A DNA stretch of 64,000 nucleotides from Sulfitobacter sp. S190. GTDB lineage: Bacteria; Pseudomonadota; Alphaproteobacteria; Rhodobacterales; Rhodobacteraceae. The position numbers and the translations under genes were made by a program. Location of the stretch: assembly GCF_025141935.1 (NCBI RefSeq), contig NZ_CP081120.1, forward strand, positions 992,001-1,056,000, written 5' to 3'. Shown here in pieces: positions 56,353 to 64,000 of the stretch; the first letter of the stretch is position 1; each line of letters begins with the position of its first letter. The notes beneath the pieces were generated by a model that ran no database searches, had not been told where the DNA came from, and saw only the letters and a program-made list of their open reading frames with translations.

Positions 56353-57083
56353 CAGCCGCTTTCGGGCCCGAAGCCGTACTGCCGCAGACGTGCCTGTGCT
56401 GCGGGCGAGCCGAGGTGGGCCACGAAGGCCGCCCCTGCCGGTGTCAGTGCGGCGGCGGGATAGGTGATGGGCGCGTGGCTGTCGGGGGGAATGGCGTAGC
56501 GCACGGATACCCGCGGATCGGCGGCCGCATCCGCGGCATAGACCACGCCGAGAGGGGCCGCGCCCTGGGCTACAAGGGCCAGCGCGGCGCGCACATTGTC
56601 GGTTTCGGCCAGATGTGGTTTCAGGGCGTCCCACGCGCCGATGTGGCGCAACCAGTCGCGGGCGTAGCTGCCTGCGGGCACGCTGTCGCGCTGGCCAATG
56701 GCGAGCCGACCGCCGTCGAGCGCGGCTTTGAGCGTGGCGCTGTCGGGGGTGGTGAGCGCGGCCCCGCCCGTCTGGCCGATGAGCACGAGTTGTCCGCTGG
56801 CCACGCTGCGCACCGCGTCTGTATCCACGTGGCCCCCGGCCACGAGCCACGCCATCCAGTCTTTGTGCGCCAGCACCACCACGTCCGCAGGAGCGCCGGC
56901 TGCGACCTGTCGGGCCATGCTGCCCGAGCCGCCAAAGCTGAACCGAACCGGGGTGCCGAAATCCTGTGCGATTGCGCCGAGCGCGTCGCGCAGGCTGGCC
57001 GCGGCGAAGACCGTCACGGCGCGGTCCTGCGCCGCGAGGGGCAGGGGCAACAGCAACAAAAGGGCCAGCAACATCCGCATCAT
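56352..57083 (-). CDS. modA: Molybdate ABC transporter substrate-binding protein ModA
   Basis: Periplasmic molybdate-binding protein, 243 residues. The signal peptide is very Leu-rich (MLLALLLLLPLPLAAQ, ending near residue 19). Family features follow: VFAAASLRDALGAIAQDFG, the oxyanion loop GGSGSMARQVAAGAPADVVV, and later GAAPLGVVYAADAAADPRV. ATG 57083 was chosen; ATG 57080 is adjacent. No ModE gene is next to it, and I saw no ModE palindrome or molybdenum riboswitch in the 132 bp upstream. Confidence 0.94.
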   Translation of the reverse strand: MMRMLLALLLLLPLPLAAQDRAVTVFAAASLRDALGAIAQDFGTPVRFSFGGSGSMARQVAAGAPADVVVLAHKDWMAWLVAGGHVDTDAVRSVASGQLVLIGQTGGAALTTPDSATLKAALDGGRLAIGQRDSVPAGSYARDWLRHIGAWDALKPHLAETDNVRAALALVAQGAAPLGVVYAADAAADPRVSVRYAIPPDSHAPITYPAAALTPAGAAFVAHLGSPAAQARLRQYGFGPESG

Positions 57084-57215
57084 GGCCGGACTATCCGTCA
57101 AGCGGCAGGCCCGTACAAGGGGCAACCGGAGGGCCTGTGCGCTGTCCAACCCGTCTGGTCAGCGCCGCGCGGGTGCGCTAGCTCTGGGCATGAGGCAAAT
57201 GAAACGGGACACGGC

Positions 57216-57668
57216 ATGGTCAAGCAACTTCCCATCAGTCTGCACGGGGCCACCAAGGGGCAGGCGCGCACGCAGTTCGCCGCGCTGTGCTACCGTGTGA
57301 AGGCCGGTAAGGTCGAGGTCCTGCTGGTGACATCGCGCCAGCGCAAGCGCTGGATCGTGCCCAAGGGCTGGCCGATGGAGGGGATGACCCCCGCCGCGGG
57401 CGCGCTGCGCGAAGCGTGGGAGGAAGCCGGTGTGGAGGGGATCGCCAGCGATGCTTGCATCGGGGTCTATTCGTACACCAAGGCGCGTGCCGATGGCACC
57501 GGCGTGCCGTGTCTGGCAATGCTGTATCCGGTGCGGGTGACCCGTTTGCGCAAGTCCTATCCCGAAGCGTTGCAACGGCGCCGCAAGTGGGTGTCGCGCA
57601 AGAGGGCGGCCAAGATGGTGGCGCAGAAGGATCTGGCAAAGTTGATCGTGGGGTTCAAACCGGGTTGA
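57216..57668 (+). CDS. NUDIX hydrolase (diphosphoinositol/diadenosine polyphosphatase-like)
   Basis: A 150-residue NUDIX hydrolase. The NUDIX box is WPMEGMTPAAGALREAWEEA, with the REAWEEAG core near residues 67-74, and it is preceded by RKRWIVPKGW, as in the DIPP-like subgroup. Lys/Arg-rich text at the C terminus (LQRRRKWVSRKRAAKMVAQK) is also typical. ATG 57216 is chosen because it starts the conserved region; the frame runs on upstream across modA. Substrate is not proven. Confidence 0.9.
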   Translation: MVKQLPISLHGATKGQARTQFAALCYRVKAGKVEVLLVTSRQRKRWIVPKGWPMEGMTPAAGALREAWEEAGVEGIASDACIGVYSYTKARADGTGVPCLAMLYPVRVTRLRKSYPEALQRRRKWVSRKRAAKMVAQKDLAKLIVGFKPG

Positions 57669-57745
57669 GCCGTGCTTGACCTCGGGCGGGGTGCGCCCCA
57701 TTTTATGCCACTGTCGTTCAACGCCGTTCACGGGAAGGGGTGCAG

Positions 57746-58201
57746 ATGATCAAATACGCGCTGACCTGTGCACAGGGCCATGCCTTTGAAAGCTGGTTCC
57801 AGAGTGCTGCGGCCTTTGATGCACTCGGCGCGGCGGGGCATCTGGCCTGTGCGGTGTGCGGTGACGCGACGGTCAAAAAGGCGCTGATGGCGCCGCGTGT
57901 CGCGCCCAAGACGGCGGCGGTGGCCGTGCCGGACGCGCCCGCCGAAGCCGAACAGTCCAGCGGACAAAGCAGCCCGCCCCCGGACGCGGAGACGCAGATC
58001 GCGCAGTTGCGCCAGCACGTGGAGCAGAACGCGACCTATGTGGGCGGCAGCTTTGCCCAACGCGCGCGCGACATGCACGACGGTACCGCGCCCGAGCAGG
58101 CCATTTACGGTGAAGCGAACGCGCAAGAGGCCCGCAAGCTGATCGAGGACGGTGTGCCGGTGCTGCCGCTGCCGTTCAAACCGAAACAGAAAATGCAATA
58201 A
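57746..58201 (+). CDS. DUF1178 family zinc-ribbon protein
   Basis: A 151-residue conserved alphaproteobacterial protein of unknown function. It opens MIKYALTCAQGHAFESWFQS, with a CxxxH pair, and later CAVCGD, forming a probable zinc ribbon. A Pro/Ala-rich linker near 60-85 leads to a C-terminal region with VGGSFAQRARDMHDG and EQAIYGEANAQEARKLIEDG. GAAGGGG sits before the ATG. The SDR gene starts 15 bp later. DUF1178 proteins have no agreed function. Confidence 0.88.
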   Translation: MIKYALTCAQGHAFESWFQSAAAFDALGAAGHLACAVCGDATVKKALMAPRVAPKTAAVAVPDAPAEAEQSSGQSSPPPDAETQIAQLRQHVEQNATYVGGSFAQRARDMHDGTAPEQAIYGEANAQEARKLIEDGVPVLPLPFKPKQKMQ

Positions 58202-58216
58202 GGACACCCCCCACCC

Positions 58217-58861
58217 ATGACCATCGTCATTACAGGTGCCAGCCGCGGCATTGGCGCGGGCCTTGCCCGGCATTACCGCGATCGGGGCGTTGAGGTGTTT
58301 GGCACCAGCCGGTCGCCCGCGGCGGACATCGAACTGGATGTCACGCGCCCGGCCAGCCACACGCAGATGGCAGAGCAGTTGCAGGGCAAGGTGGTGGACC
58401 TGCTGGTGTGCAACGCGGGCGTTTTCCTCGACAAGGGCAACGACATCGAGACCGGGTACGGGGCGGATTTGTGGGCCCAGAGCTTTGCCACCAATGTGAC
58501 CGGCGTTTTTCTGTCCATACAGGCGCTGTTGCCGCATCTGCGCCGCGCGCCCGCGCCCAAGATCGCGATCATCTCGTCGCAGATGGCATCGTCCGAACAG
58601 GCGCCCGGCGGCAGCTATATCTACCGTGCCTCCAAGGCGGCGGTCCTGAATCTGGGGCGCAATCTGGCGGCGGATCTGAAGGACGAAGGCATCGCGGTGG
58701 GCATTTACCATCCCGGATGGGTGCAGACGGATATGGGCGGGCAGGCCGCCGACATCACCACCGACGAGGCGGTTGCGGGGCTGGTCGACCGGTTCGCGGG
58801 TCTGAGCCTTGCCACCACCGGCGTTTTCGAGACGTGGGACGGGCGCGCGCATCCCTATTGA
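58217..58861 (+). CDS. SDR family oxidoreductase
   Basis: A short-chain dehydrogenase/reductase of 214 residues. The nucleotide motif TGASRGIGAGLARHY is at 6-20, NAGV near 65-68, the catalytic Ser in IISSQMASSEQ near 117-127, and YRASK near 136-140 gives the Tyr and Lys. The protein is short for the family and resembles carbonyl-reductase-like bacterial SDRs. Substrate unknown. lysC follows after 78 bp. Confidence 0.9.
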   Translation: MTIVITGASRGIGAGLARHYRDRGVEVFGTSRSPAADIELDVTRPASHTQMAEQLQGKVVDLLVCNAGVFLDKGNDIETGYGADLWAQSFATNVTGVFLSIQALLPHLRRAPAPKIAIISSQMASSEQAPGGSYIYRASKAAVLNLGRNLAADLKDEGIAVGIYHPGWVQTDMGGQAADITTDEAVAGLVDRFAGLSLATTGVFETWDGRAHPY

Positions 58862-58939
58862 GCGGCCCCCTGCGGTAAGTCTTGCGCTCGCAGCAGTCGT
58901 CGCGTAAACCGCGCGCGGTACGACCAGACGAGGAAAACC

Positions 58940-60178
58940 ATGCCGGTATTGGTGATGAAATTCGGTGGCACTTCGGTGGCCACGCTCGACCGCATCCGCC
59001 GCGCCGCCAAACGGGTCGGCGTCGAAGTGGCGAAGGGCTATGACGTGATTGTCATCGTGTCGGCCATGTCGGGCAAGACGAACGAATTGGTCGGTTGGGT
59101 CAACGAGACTTCTGCGATGTACGACGCGCGCGAATACGACGCAGTGGTGTCGAGCGGCGAGAACGTCACCGCGGGATTGATGGCGCTGACGTTGCAGGAA
59201 ATGGACGTGCCGGCGCGCAGCTGGCAAGGCTGGCAGGTGCCGGTGCAGACGACCGCGGCCCATTCCGCCGCGCGTATCGAGGATATTCCGCCCGCCAACA
59301 TCATGGCGAAATTCGCCGATGGCATGAAGGTGGCCGTGGTCGCGGGGTTTCAGGGCGTGAGCCCCGAGGGCCGCATCACGACGCTGGGCCGGGGCGGATC
59401 GGATACCACGGCGGTGGCTTTTGCCGCGGCCTTCGGCGCTGAGCGCTGTGATATCTATACGGATGTGGACGGTGTTTATACCACCGATCCGCGGGTCGAG
59501 GCCAAGGCCCGCAAGCTCGACAAGATTTCGTTCGAGGAGATGCTGGAGCTGGCGTCACTGGGCGCGAAAGTGTTGCAGACGCGGTCGGTCGAACTGGCGA
59601 TGCGCTACAAGGTCAAGCTGCGCGTGTTGTCGAGTTTTGAAGAACAATCGGACGAAGCCGGAACGCTGGTCTGTGACGAGGAGGAAATCATGGAAAGCAA
59701 TGTGGTTGCAGGGGTCGCGTTCAGCCGTGACGAGGCGAAAATGACGCTGGTGTCGGTTGCCGACCGGCCGGGCATTGCCGCCAGCATCTTTACCGCGCTG
59801 AGCGACGGCGGCGTGAACGTCGATATGATCGTGCAGAACATCTCGGAAGAGGGGCGCACCGATATGACGTGGTCGTGCCCTGTGGATCAGGTCAAGCATG
59901 CGCAGGCCGCCATGCAGAAGGCCGCCGACGACGGGGTGATCAACTACCACGAGCTGATCGCGGACGAAGGTGTGGCCAAGGTGTCTGTGGTGGGCATCGG
60001 GATGCGCAGCCACACCGGCGTGGCCGCCAAGATGTTCAAGGTGCTGTCGGACGAGGGCATCAACATCAAGGTCATCACCACGTCGGAGATCAAGATTTCG
60101 GTGCTGATTGATCGCAAGTACATGGAACTGGCCGTGCAGGCGCTGCATGATGCGTTCGAGCTGGACAAGGCTGCCTGA
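58940..60178 (+). CDS. lysC: Aspartate kinase
   Basis: First enzyme of the aspartate pathway (Lys, Thr, Met), 412 residues. The kinase motif KFGGTSVATLDRI is at 7-19, VSSGENVTAGLMA near 70-82, and TTLGRGGSDTTAVA near 150-163. Two ACT domains fill about 265-400 (VADRPGIAASIFTALSDGGV and VGIGMRSHTGVAAKMFKVLS), the allosteric part. AGGAAAA lies before the ATG. thrC, 18 kb away in this window, is in the same pathway. Confidence 0.97.
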   Translation: MPVLVMKFGGTSVATLDRIRRAAKRVGVEVAKGYDVIVIVSAMSGKTNELVGWVNETSAMYDAREYDAVVSSGENVTAGLMALTLQEMDVPARSWQGWQVPVQTTAAHSAARIEDIPPANIMAKFADGMKVAVVAGFQGVSPEGRITTLGRGGSDTTAVAFAAAFGAERCDIYTDVDGVYTTDPRVEAKARKLDKISFEEMLELASLGAKVLQTRSVELAMRYKVKLRVLSSFEEQSDEAGTLVCDEEEIMESNVVAGVAFSRDEAKMTLVSVADRPGIAASIFTALSDGGVNVDMIVQNISEEGRTDMTWSCPVDQVKHAQAAMQKAADDGVINYHELIADEGVAKVSVVGIGMRSHTGVAAKMFKVLSDEGINIKVITTSEIKISVLIDRKYMELAVQALHDAFELDKAA

Positions 60179-60180
60179 TT

Positions 60181-60200
60181 TTCGGGCGGTTTCGGGCGGT
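60181..60200 (+). repeat. Tandem 10-bp direct repeat after lysC
   Basis: TTCGGGCGGT occurs twice in direct tandem at 60181-60190 and 60191-60200, directly after the lysC stop. The next bases are AT-rich. It has no clear role. Confidence 0.7.
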
Positions 60201-60326
60201 GCGCGAAATAATATAAAGTCGTTTTAATCCAAAGGAGTGTGGCTGTATCTTGATGTGATGCATCAGGATGCGGATCGGACCCCGCGCGTGCCGGGACCGC
60301 GCGTGCGCAATCGGATGGCGTGTCGT

Positions 60327-60344
60327 CGCGGATTTACATCCGCG
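60327..60344 (+). promoter_or_regulatory. Hairpin in the ptsP upstream region
   Basis: CGCGGAT (60327-60333) pairs with ATCCGCG (60338-60344) around a 4-base loop, 70 bp upstream of ptsP. A TATAAC box (about 60382-60387) follows, a possible -10 element. The role is unproven. Confidence 0.35.
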
Positions 60345-60413
60345 GGTGTCATTCCCTCTCCCCTTGGGCGGAGCGAGGTTGTATAACGGCCCCAAGGGAC
60401 GAGCGGAGACATC

Positions 60414-62654
60414 ATGCCAGACCGGATTGAAAGCGACAGTCGCAAGCTGTTGGGCCGCTTGCGCGATACCATGGCAGGCGAAGACGCGGGCCAGGCGCGG
60501 CTGGACAAGATCACCCATCTGATCGCGACGTCGATGGGGTGCGAAGTGTGCTCTATCTATCTGTTTCGCGATGACGACACGCTGGAGCTGTGTGCCACCG
60601 AGGGTCTGAACAAGGACGCGGTGCACCAGACGCGCATGCGGTTGGGCGAGGGTCTGGTGGGCAAGGTGGCCAAGCGCCGCCGCATCATCAACACGCCGAA
60701 CGCCCCGCAGGCCAAGGGTTTCCGCTATATGGAGGAAACCGGCGAGGAGATCTATTCGAGCTTTCTGGGGGTGCCGATCCAGCGGTTGGGCGACACGCTG
60801 GGCGTTCTGGTGGTCCAGTCGAAAGATGCACGCGAATTCATCGCCGACGAGGTCTATGCGCTGGAAGTCGTGGCGATGGTGCTGGCCGAAATGACCGAAC
60901 TGGGCGCCTTTGTGGGCGAGGGCATGGCCATGTCGGCGCGCCATTCGCAGCCCGTTCTGGTGCGCGGTACCGTGGCACAGGAAGGCGTGGCGGAGGGCCA
61001 TGTATGGCTGCACGAGCCGCGGGTCGTGGTCTCGAACCCCATCGCGGACGACCCGGAGGTGGAGGCGCAGCGGCTGCAGGACGCTGTCGATACCCTGCGG
61101 CTGAGCGTCGATCAGATGCTGACCATGTCGGTGGCCGACAAGGAGCAAAAGCAGGTCATCGAGACCTACCGCATGTTTGCCAACTCCAAAAGCTGGATGC
61201 GGCGGATGCAGGAGGACATCACCCGCGGCCTGTCGGCCGAAGCGGCGGTGGAAAAGGAGCAATCGCTGGCGCGCTCGCGCATGGGCCAGTCGGCGGACGC
61301 CTATCTGCGCGAACGGCTGAGCGATCTGGACGACCTGTCGAACCGTTTGCTGCGGATCCTGACCGGGCAGGGCAGCAACACGGGGGCCGAAATGCCGGGC
61401 GATCCGATCCTTGTGGCCCGCAACATCGGTCCGGCGGAGCTGCTTGAATACGGGCGCAGTTTGCGCGGTATCGTGCTGGAGGACGGATCGGTCGGCAGCC
61501 ACGCGGCAATCGTGGCGCGGGCCCTTGCGATCCCGTTGCTGGTGCATGCCGGACGCATCAGCACGGAGGCGCTGAACGGCGATCACATCATGGTCGACGG
61601 CGAGCAGGGGATCGTGCATTTGCGCCCGGAGGACACGGTGGCGACCGCGTTTCGCGACAAGATCGCCATGCAGGCCGCGGCGCAGGAACGCTATGCCTCG
61701 ATCCGCGAAAAGCCCGCAGAGACGCGGTGCGGGTCGATCGTGCAGCTGAACATGAACGCGGGTTTGATGGCCGATCTGCCGTCGCTGCAGAGCTCGGGCG
61801 CGGAGGGTGTGGGCCTGTTCCGGACCGAATTGCAGTTTCTGGTGCGCAACCAGATGCCGCGCCGGTCCGAGCTGAGCGCGCTTTATACCCGCGTGCTGGA
61901 GGCCGCACAGGGCAAACGGGTCGTTTTCCGCACGCTCGACATCGGGTCGGACAAGGTCCTGCCTTATATGAAACCCAACGATGAGCCGAACCCGGCGCTG
62001 GGCTGGCGGGCGATCCGTGTGGGGCTGGACAAACCCGGCATCATGCGGATGCAGTTGCAGGCGCTTTTCCGGGCGGCGAACGGCGGGCCGCTGACGGTGA
62101 TGTTCCCGTTTGTGGCGCAGTTCGAGGAATACCGCGCGGCCCGCGAAGAGGTCGCCAAGACGCTGGCGCGCGAGGAACGGTTGGGCCATGTGCTGCCGTC
62201 AAAGATCGAAGTGGGCGCGATGCTCGAGACGCCGTCACTGGGGTTTGCGCCGCGCAAGTTCTTTGAGGAGGTCGATTTCCTGTCGATCGGGGGCAATGAC
62301 CTCAAGCAGTTCTTCTTTGCGGCAGACCGTGAAAACGAGCGGGTGCGCAAACGCTACGACACGTTGAACGTGAGTTTCCTGACGTTTCTGGAGAGTATTG
62401 CGGAGCGTTGTGCCGACACGGGCACGCCGCTGTCGTTCTGCGGCGAAGATGCGGGCCGTCCGGTCGAGGCGCTGTGTTTTGCGGCCATCGGCTTTCGCCA
62501 GCTGTCGATGCGGCCCGCGTCGATCGGGCCGGTCAAGAGCCTGCTGCGCCGCTGTAATCTGGACGATGTGCATAGGGTCATCACGACCGCCCGCGACCGC
62601 GGCGATATGTCGGTTCGGCCCGCGATCATGGAATATCTGCGCGAACAGTACTGA
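60414..62654 (+). CDS. ptsP: Phosphoenolpyruvate--protein phosphotransferase PtsP (PTS-Ntr enzyme I)
   Basis: Enzyme I of the nitrogen PTS, which passes phosphate from PEP to NPr and on to EIIA-Ntr as a regulatory relay. The 746-residue product has an N-terminal GAF domain (about 20-165), the phospho-His domain with His363 in GSVGSHAAIVARA, and the PEP-binding TIM barrel with EGVGLFRTELQFL near 463-475. The C-terminal SFCGEDAG carries the active Cys. The GAF domain marks PtsP as against sugar-PTS enzyme I. CGGAGAC precedes the ATG. Confidence 0.96.
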   Translation: MPDRIESDSRKLLGRLRDTMAGEDAGQARLDKITHLIATSMGCEVCSIYLFRDDDTLELCATEGLNKDAVHQTRMRLGEGLVGKVAKRRRIINTPNAPQAKGFRYMEETGEEIYSSFLGVPIQRLGDTLGVLVVQSKDAREFIADEVYALEVVAMVLAEMTELGAFVGEGMAMSARHSQPVLVRGTVAQEGVAEGHVWLHEPRVVVSNPIADDPEVEAQRLQDAVDTLRLSVDQMLTMSVADKEQKQVIETYRMFANSKSWMRRMQEDITRGLSAEAAVEKEQSLARSRMGQSADAYLRERLSDLDDLSNRLLRILTGQGSNTGAEMPGDPILVARNIGPAELLEYGRSLRGIVLEDGSVGSHAAIVARALAIPLLVHAGRISTEALNGDHIMVDGEQGIVHLRPEDTVATAFRDKIAMQAAAQERYASIREKPAETRCGSIVQLNMNAGLMADLPSLQSSGAEGVGLFRTELQFLVRNQMPRRSELSALYTRVLEAAQGKRVVFRTLDIGSDKVLPYMKPNDEPNPALGWRAIRVGLDKPGIMRMQLQALFRAANGGPLTVMFPFVAQFEEYRAAREEVAKTLAREERLGHVLPSKIEVGAMLETPSLGFAPRKFFEEVDFLSIGGNDLKQFFFAADRENERVRKRYDTLNVSFLTFLESIAERCADTGTPLSFCGEDAGRPVEALCFAAIGFRQLSMRPASIGPVKSLLRRCNLDDVHRVITTARDRGDMSVRPAIMEYLREQY

Positions 62655-62875
62655 GCCATCGGTTTCATTTTTGCGATGAAATGGGGCCTTCGGTAGGCTG
62701 GATGTTTCGGTTTTCTTTTTCTAATGCGACAATTTAGGCCGGTATGCGGGGGCGGAGCGCATTTTGGCATCTGGTGGGTCGGGGTGCGTGTGGCGGTCCC
62801 CGCTTGTCAACTCAATGAGAGCATGCATTACTTGGTCCCGAGAAGAACCGACAGTGTTTGACCAGAGGGTGTGAC

Positions 62876-64000
62876 GTGCACAATTCGCTTCGGGATGAAG
62901 CCATGAGCGTTATTGCGTCCTCCGTCGACGAGACCCACGACGGGTTGGCGCTTTTTTCCGAGAAATGCAGGGAAATCGACGAGGTGCCCGCGTTCTGGTG
63001 GGGCGATTATCCGGTCTGGATCGCCGATATTCCGCGACAGCGCCCGAATGTCTGGCCGCTGCGGTTCGAGGGCGCTGACAGGGTTCTTGTCTGCAGTCCC
63101 GACGCAGAGCGGCAGTATTGCGTCCAAACCGCGGCGCTGAAGGCCTTCGTTACCGATACGCTGGACACCAAGCTGACGGCGGCGGAATTTGCCGTGTTTC
63201 TGGATCTGGCGACGGGGCTGTCGCTGGAGGAAAGTGCCAGCAGTGCCGAGGTGGCCGTGGCCACGCGGCGCAAGCAATTGCAAACGGCGTTCCGAAAGCT
63301 CGACGTTGTGGGGCAGTCCGAACTGGTCAGTCTGGCCAACCAGTTGATCAACCGCTTCTCGATCGTGCTCGCGCGGATGATCGGGCGGGATGAGACACAT
63401 TGGGGCGGGTATGTCGGTCACCTGCCCAAGGGCGTGCGCTGTGGCGTTCTGGAGGGGCCGGACCATGATCCGGTGAGATATCTCGAGATCGGGCCGGTGA
63501 CGGGGCGGCCCGTCATCGTGCTGCATCCGATGATTTTTCCGCACATCGACCCGCGCGATGTCGAGATGTTTCACACGCTCGGTTGGCGCACCTTCTGGCC
63601 CATCAGGGCCGGGTGTCTGAGCGTGGCGGGCACGACGTCAAAAGACTGGGCCGCGCATTGTGACAGGGCCGTGTCGGACATTCATACCGTTCGGGGCCTG
63701 TGTTCAGACGTGTCTGTGCCGGTTGTTGCGATGGTGTCATCCGGTGCCTATGCGACGGCGTTCGCAGAGAAATATCCCGACCACGTGCAGCGCATAGATT
63801 TTGTGTCGACCTGTTTCACCTCTGGCAAGGGGAAGTCGTCAGATGGGTATTTCGGGGAATTTTTGCTGCGCGGATTGCAGCAGAACGGACGTTTGGCGGC
63901 CATCGCGATCCAGCATCTTGCCACTGCCGTATTTGGCAAGGAACAGCTCGAGACGACGCTGAGACGCATTTTCAAGGGGAGCCGGACCGACATGGATCTG
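62876..64000 (+). CDS. LuxR-type HTH fused to an alpha/beta hydrolase (3' end outside window)
   Basis: An open frame that runs off the right edge, at least 366 residues from ATG 62903. GTG 62876, with GAGGG upstream, is the start I chose. Numbering from the ATG: residues 1-88 are an unassigned N domain with several Trp. Residues about 90-145 match a LuxR-type HTH (LTAAEFAVFLDLATGLSLEE ... FRKLDVVGQSELV). Residues about 165 onward resemble an alpha/beta hydrolase, with VIVLHPMIFPHI and a nucleophile-elbow-like VSSGAYATAF (Ser279). The catalytic Asp and His are not yet in view. Function unknown. Confidence 0.78.
   Translation, partial: MHNSLRDEAMSVIASSVDETHDGLALFSEKCREIDEVPAFWWGDYPVWIADIPRQRPNVWPLRFEGADRVLVCSPDAERQYCVQTAALKAFVTDTLDTKLTAAEFAVFLDLATGLSLEESASSAEVAVATRRKQLQTAFRKLDVVGQSELVSLANQLINRFSIVLARMIGRDETHWGGYVGHLPKGVRCGVLEGPDHDPVRYLEIGPVTGRPVIVLHPMIFPHIDPRDVEMFHTLGWRTFWPIRAGCLSVAGTTSKDWAAHCDRAVSDIHTVRGLCSDVSVPVVAMVSSGAYATAFAEKYPDHVQRIDFVSTCFTSGKGKSSDGYFGEFLLRGLQQNGRLAAIAIQHLATAVFGKEQLETTLRRIFKGSRTDMDL

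Noticed and set aside
57084..57215. Possible ModE site or molybdenum riboswitch upstream of modA
   Set aside because: I looked for the ModE-type palindrome and a structured leader and saw neither.
57728..59263. 511-codon minus-strand frame
   Set aside because: It crosses the DUF1178, SDR and lysC genes, all supported by motifs and ribosome sites.
60090..62189. 699-codon minus-strand frame antisense to ptsP
   Set aside because: ptsP is certain from GAF, phospho-His and PEP-binding motifs; the antisense frame shows no motif.

Overview
The window looks like chromosomal DNA of a marine Rhodobacteraceae (Roseobacter-group, Sulfitobacter-like) alphaproteobacterium. The grounds are the GC-rich coding style and the gene orders tolB-pal-cpoB-tilS-ftsH, fhs-folD, and coxB-ctaB-coxF-ctaG-coxC-surf1-thrC-M16 peptidase. 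A Tad pilus locus with short SGAVTVDW-type pilins and a PTS-Ntr enzyme I (ptsP) placed after lysC also fit. I inferred this from gene content; no database search was possible. I recognised no tRNA, rRNA, CRISPR array, insertion sequence or prophage, and genes fill most of the window.

Layout. 1-5.1 kb: end of tolB, then pal and cpoB (Tol-Pal envelope system), tilS (tRNA-Ile lysidine) and ftsH (membrane protease), closed by a clear terminator. 5.2-9.2 kb: a MOSC protein, then tetrahydrofolate one-carbon genes fhs and folD with a small exported protein of unknown function between them. 9.2-13.6 kb (minus strand): thioesterase, PdeM nuclease, Lhr-type helicase and a 3-hydroxyisobutyrate-dehydrogenase-like enzyme. 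13.6-25.9 kb (minus strand): a Tad/Flp pilus locus. In transcription order it holds two pilins, cpaB, cpaC, an OmpA-type lipoprotein, cpaE, cpaF, tadB, tadC, two TPR lipoproteins, a prepilin peptidase and an AAA ATPase. Terminator-like hairpins appear to divide it into several transcription units.

26.2-35 kb: lytic transglycosylase (plus strand), then on the minus strand a small GNAT, the two 3-oxoacid CoA-transferase subunits, an L,D-transpeptidase, topA, dprA and tldD. 35.1-42.7 kb (plus): the cytochrome c oxidase assembly operon continuing into thrC, an M16 peptidase and a RimJ-like acetyltransferase. 42.7-49.5 kb: a His/Lys-rich exported small protein, an exported metallo-beta-lactamase-fold protein, a GlcD-like FAD oxidoreductase, apt, mtnP and a large RTX/DUF4214 protein. 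49.6-57.1 kb: SulP transporter, GAF-histidine kinase, flavin reductase, GNAT, EcsC protein and the modABC molybdate importer. 57.2-64 kb: NUDIX, DUF1178, SDR, lysC, ptsP, and a LuxR-type HTH joined to an alpha/beta hydrolase that runs off the right edge.

Most genes are core metabolism or envelope functions. The parts most worth a second look are the architecture and segmentation of the Tad locus, the HTH-hydrolase fusion, the RTX/DUF4214 protein, the unknown exported protein inside the C1 operon, and two clean palindromes in divergent promoter regions.
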